From NCBI GenBank assembly GCA_964402115.1, contig CAYOBW010000354.1:1-6797 (forward strand): a stretch of 6,797 nucleotides of DNA, written 5' to 3'. The notes beneath the pieces were generated by a model, which ran no database searches, was not told the DNA's origin, and was given only the letters and a program-made list of their open reading frames with translations. This document shows positions 5,942 to 6,797 of the stretch, piece after piece. The translations under genes were made by a program, and so were the position numbers. The DNA is from CAYOBW01 sp964402115. Lineage in GTDB: Bacteria; Verrucomicrobiota; Kiritimatiellia; UBA8416; CAYOBW01. Within the stretch, counting starts at the first letter, position 1. Every line of letters begins with the position of its first letter.

Positions 5942-6331
5942 ATGGCAGGCGGTTTGTCCTCTTTGACGTTTCTCCTGATCGGGGCGGTGGCGGGGTTGTG
6001 CTCCGGTTTCTTCGGATTGGGCGGCGGCGTGGTGATCGTGCCGGCCCTGGTCTACCTGGCCGGCTTCTCCCAGCACCAGGCCGTGGGCACCAGTCTCGCC
6101 GCCCTCGTCGCGCCGCTGGGGCTCGGCGCCGCCTTCCATTACTACCGCCAGGGCCACGTGAACATCCAGGCCGCCATGCTCATTGCCGTGGCTCTTTTCG
6201 TGACCGCGTGGCTCAGCGCGAAGTTCGCCACGCGCTTCAACGCCCTGCACCTGCGCCTCGCCTTCGGCGTCTTCATCATCCTCATCGGCCTCTATATGGT
6301 CGTGAGCACGTGGAGAGCAATTAAGAATTGA
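5942..6331 (+). CDS. Half-length TauE/SafE-family membrane protein
   Basis: The protein has 129 residues and about four hydrophobic segments (~8-38, 47-66, 75-95, 104-122). The first carries GFFGLGGGVVIVPAL (22-36), and AVGTS (47-51) follows; both are hallmarks of the TauE/SafE family, which exports sulfite, sulfonates and other organic anions. Full-length members have about 250 residues as two repeats of this module. Half-size proteins with one repeat also occur and are presumed to dimerise. The gene lies 16 bp after the ThyX-like gene, so the two are probably co-transcribed. The last three codons (Ile-Lys-Asn) and the stop TGA fall inside the heptad array starting at 6319, so the C-terminus after about Ala126 comes from the repeat rather than from the ancestral gene. 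The substrate is unknown. Confidence 0.85.
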   Translation: MAGGLSSLTFLLIGAVAGLCSGFFGLGGGVVIVPALVYLAGFSQHQAVGTSLAALVAPLGLGAAFHYYRQGHVNIQAAMLIAVALFVTAWLSAKFATRFNALHLRLAFGVFIILIGLYMVVSTWRAIKN

Positions 6332-6353
6332 GAATTGCGAATTAAGAATTGGG
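6319..6353 (+). repeat. Left heptanucleotide array, five AATTNNG units
   Basis: Five units in perfect 7-base register: AATTAAG 6319-6325, AATTGAG 6326-6332, AATTGCG 6333-6339, AATTAAG 6340-6346, AATTGGG 6347-6353. The AT-rich array stands out sharply from the GC-rich genes around it. It supplies the end of the TauE gene and runs into the Shine-Dalgarno of the next ORF. Confidence 0.85.
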
Positions 6354-6356
6354 AGG
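6352..6356 (+). promoter_or_regulatory. Shine-Dalgarno GGAGG of the four-helix-bundle ORF
   Basis: GGAGG lies 4 bases before the ATG at 6361. It sits at the junction of the last AATTGGG heptad and the following purine run, so the repeat helps provide the translation signal. It favours 6361 over the in-frame TTG at 6349, which lies inside the array. Confidence 0.6.
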
Positions 6357-6360
6357 GGGA

Positions 6361-6714
6361 ATGAGGGAGAACGTGGTTCAGGAGAAAAGCTATGGCTTCG
6401 CCGTACGCGTGGTGAGGTTGTACCAGCACCTGGCGGCCACGAAAAAGGAGTTCGTGCTGTCCAAGCAGGTGCTGCGCAGCGGAACGAGCATCGGCGCAAA
6501 CGTGGAAGAAGCGATCGGCGGCCAATCCCGCGCCGACTTCCTCTCGAAGATAGCCATCGCTTACAAGGAAGCCCGCGAAACCGAGTACTGGCTACGACTG
6601 CTCAAGGATACGGATTACCTTTCCCCCAAGGAGTATGCCAGCATCCATGCAGACGCAGACGAACTCTGCCGCCTGCTCGGATCCATCCAGAAGACAACCC
6701 GCCAGAACGCCTAA
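6361..6714 (+). CDS. Four-helix-bundle protein (S23 ribosomal intervening-sequence family)
   Basis: The protein has 117 residues, the usual size for the family (TIGR02436-type). It carries the characteristic RSGTSIGANVEEA (59-71 by family pattern, about 40-52 here) and, after FLSKIAIAYKEA, the ETEYWLRLL stretch near residues 73-81. The sequence is predicted to be almost entirely helical, with no signal or membrane segment. The molecular function is unresolved; members occur inside 23S rRNA gene insertions and as free-standing cassettes. The start ATG at 6361 has a good Shine-Dalgarno. The stop TAA at 6712-6714 overlaps the right heptad array by two bases. Base composition is lower in GC than that of the neighbouring genes, in keeping with acquisition. 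Confidence 0.9.
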   Translation: MRENVVQEKSYGFAVRVVRLYQHLAATKKEFVLSKQVLRSGTSIGANVEEAIGGQSRADFLSKIAIAYKEARETEYWLRLLKDTDYLSPKEYASIHADADELCRLLGSIQKTTRQNA

Positions 6715-6745
6715 TTCCCCATTCCCAATTCCTAATTCCTAATTC
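6713..6745 (-). repeat. Right heptanucleotide array, inverted relative to the left one
   Basis: Units in 7-base register on the plus strand: AATTCCC 6713-6719, CATTCCC 6720-6726, AATTCCT 6727-6733, AATTCCT 6734-6740, and a partial AATTC 6741-6745. Read leftward they become GAATTAG, GAATTGG and GAATGGG units, similar to the left array. The first unit overlaps the stop codon of the small ORF. Confidence 0.85.
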
Positions 6746-6771
6746 ACGGGCATCCCATAAGGCATCCCTCG

Positions 6772-6797
6772 ATGGCACAACCCGACCGCAACCCGTG
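6772..6797 (+). CDS. Possible start of a further gene, cut by the window edge
   Basis: An ATG at 6772 opens a frame MAQPDRNP that runs off the end. AAGG at 6759-6762 lies 9 bases upstream as a possible ribosome binding site. Only eight full codons are visible, so no family can be named. The preceding GGCATCCC is present twice 12 bases apart (from 6749 and 6761). Confidence 0.3.

Larger units (their letters stand above)
6319..6745 (+). mobile_element. Four-helix-bundle (S23/IVS-type) unit bounded by inverted heptad arrays
   Basis: A single small ORF is enclosed by AT-rich heptad arrays in opposite orientation. The stretch 6339-6362 and the reverse complement of 6713-6738 align over about 24 bases with a few differences and one indel. 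Related four-helix-bundle genes are known as intervening sequences in 23S rRNA genes and as scattered intergenic cassettes. There is no transposase, and I found no clear target-site duplication, so movement would have to be in trans or by recombination. The boundaries are those of the arrays. Confidence 0.6.

Noticed and set aside
4489..5943. 484-codon leftward open frame opposite the ThyX-like gene
   Set aside because: It is a shadow of the ThyX-like coding strand, which carries the family motifs. This frame is Arg/Gly-rich and featureless.
6319..6353. CRISPR-like repeat array
   Set aside because: Units are only 7 bases with no spacers. It is a tandem heptad array flanking a small cassette.
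6745..6797. CACGGG at 6745 and CCCGTG at 6792 as a transposon-end inverted repeat
   Set aside because: Only 6 bases match, one copy sits exactly at the window edge, and nothing else supports an element boundary.

Overview
This is a high-GC bacterial window with five complete protein genes and a probable sixth cut by the right edge. A multi-domain secreted glycoside hydrolase-like protein, a lipoprotein-like propeller plus sugar-binding-type module, a long duplicated ThyX-type protein, a half-length TauE/SafE permease and a four-helix-bundle (S23/IVS-type) gene together suggest a member of the Planctomycetes-Verrucomicrobia-Chlamydiae group, perhaps Kiritimatiellota, Lentisphaerota or Verrucomicrobiota. 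That placement rests on gene content and style only. There is no rRNA or other taxonomic marker.

Layout. Positions 1-462 hold no convincing gene. They contain a mosaic of small palindromes and repeats: a hairpin at 72-91, a 17-bp-arm inverted repeat at 238-276, an 8-bp-period CCGTG repeat at 283-324, and a paired palindrome at 376-451 sitting 12 bp past the end of the first gene. Two genes then run leftward as a probable operon: a clan-A-like glycoside hydrolase (4418 to 2097), then a lipoprotein with an Asp-box propeller region and a C-terminal jelly-roll-type module (2034 to 463). An 88-bp divergent intergenic region (4419-4506) separates them from a rightward pair: a two-domain ThyX-family flavoprotein (4507-5925) and, 16 bp later, a 129-residue TauE/SafE membrane protein (5942-6331).

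The right end carries a compact mobile-looking unit (6319-6745). Its four-helix-bundle ORF is flanked by tandem heptanucleotide arrays in inverted orientation. The left array supplies the last three codons and stop of the TauE gene and runs into the ribosome binding site of the small ORF. The right array begins inside that ORF's stop codon.

How the parts work together. The leftward pair looks like an exported polysaccharide-attacking module (enzyme plus surface sugar-contact protein). The rightward pair joins thymidylate-type flavoenzymology with a small anion permease, with no obvious shared pathway. The most interesting signals are the apparent splitting of the ThyX signature motif between the two halves of one polypeptide, and the heptad-bounded small ORF that has rewritten the 3' end of its neighbour.
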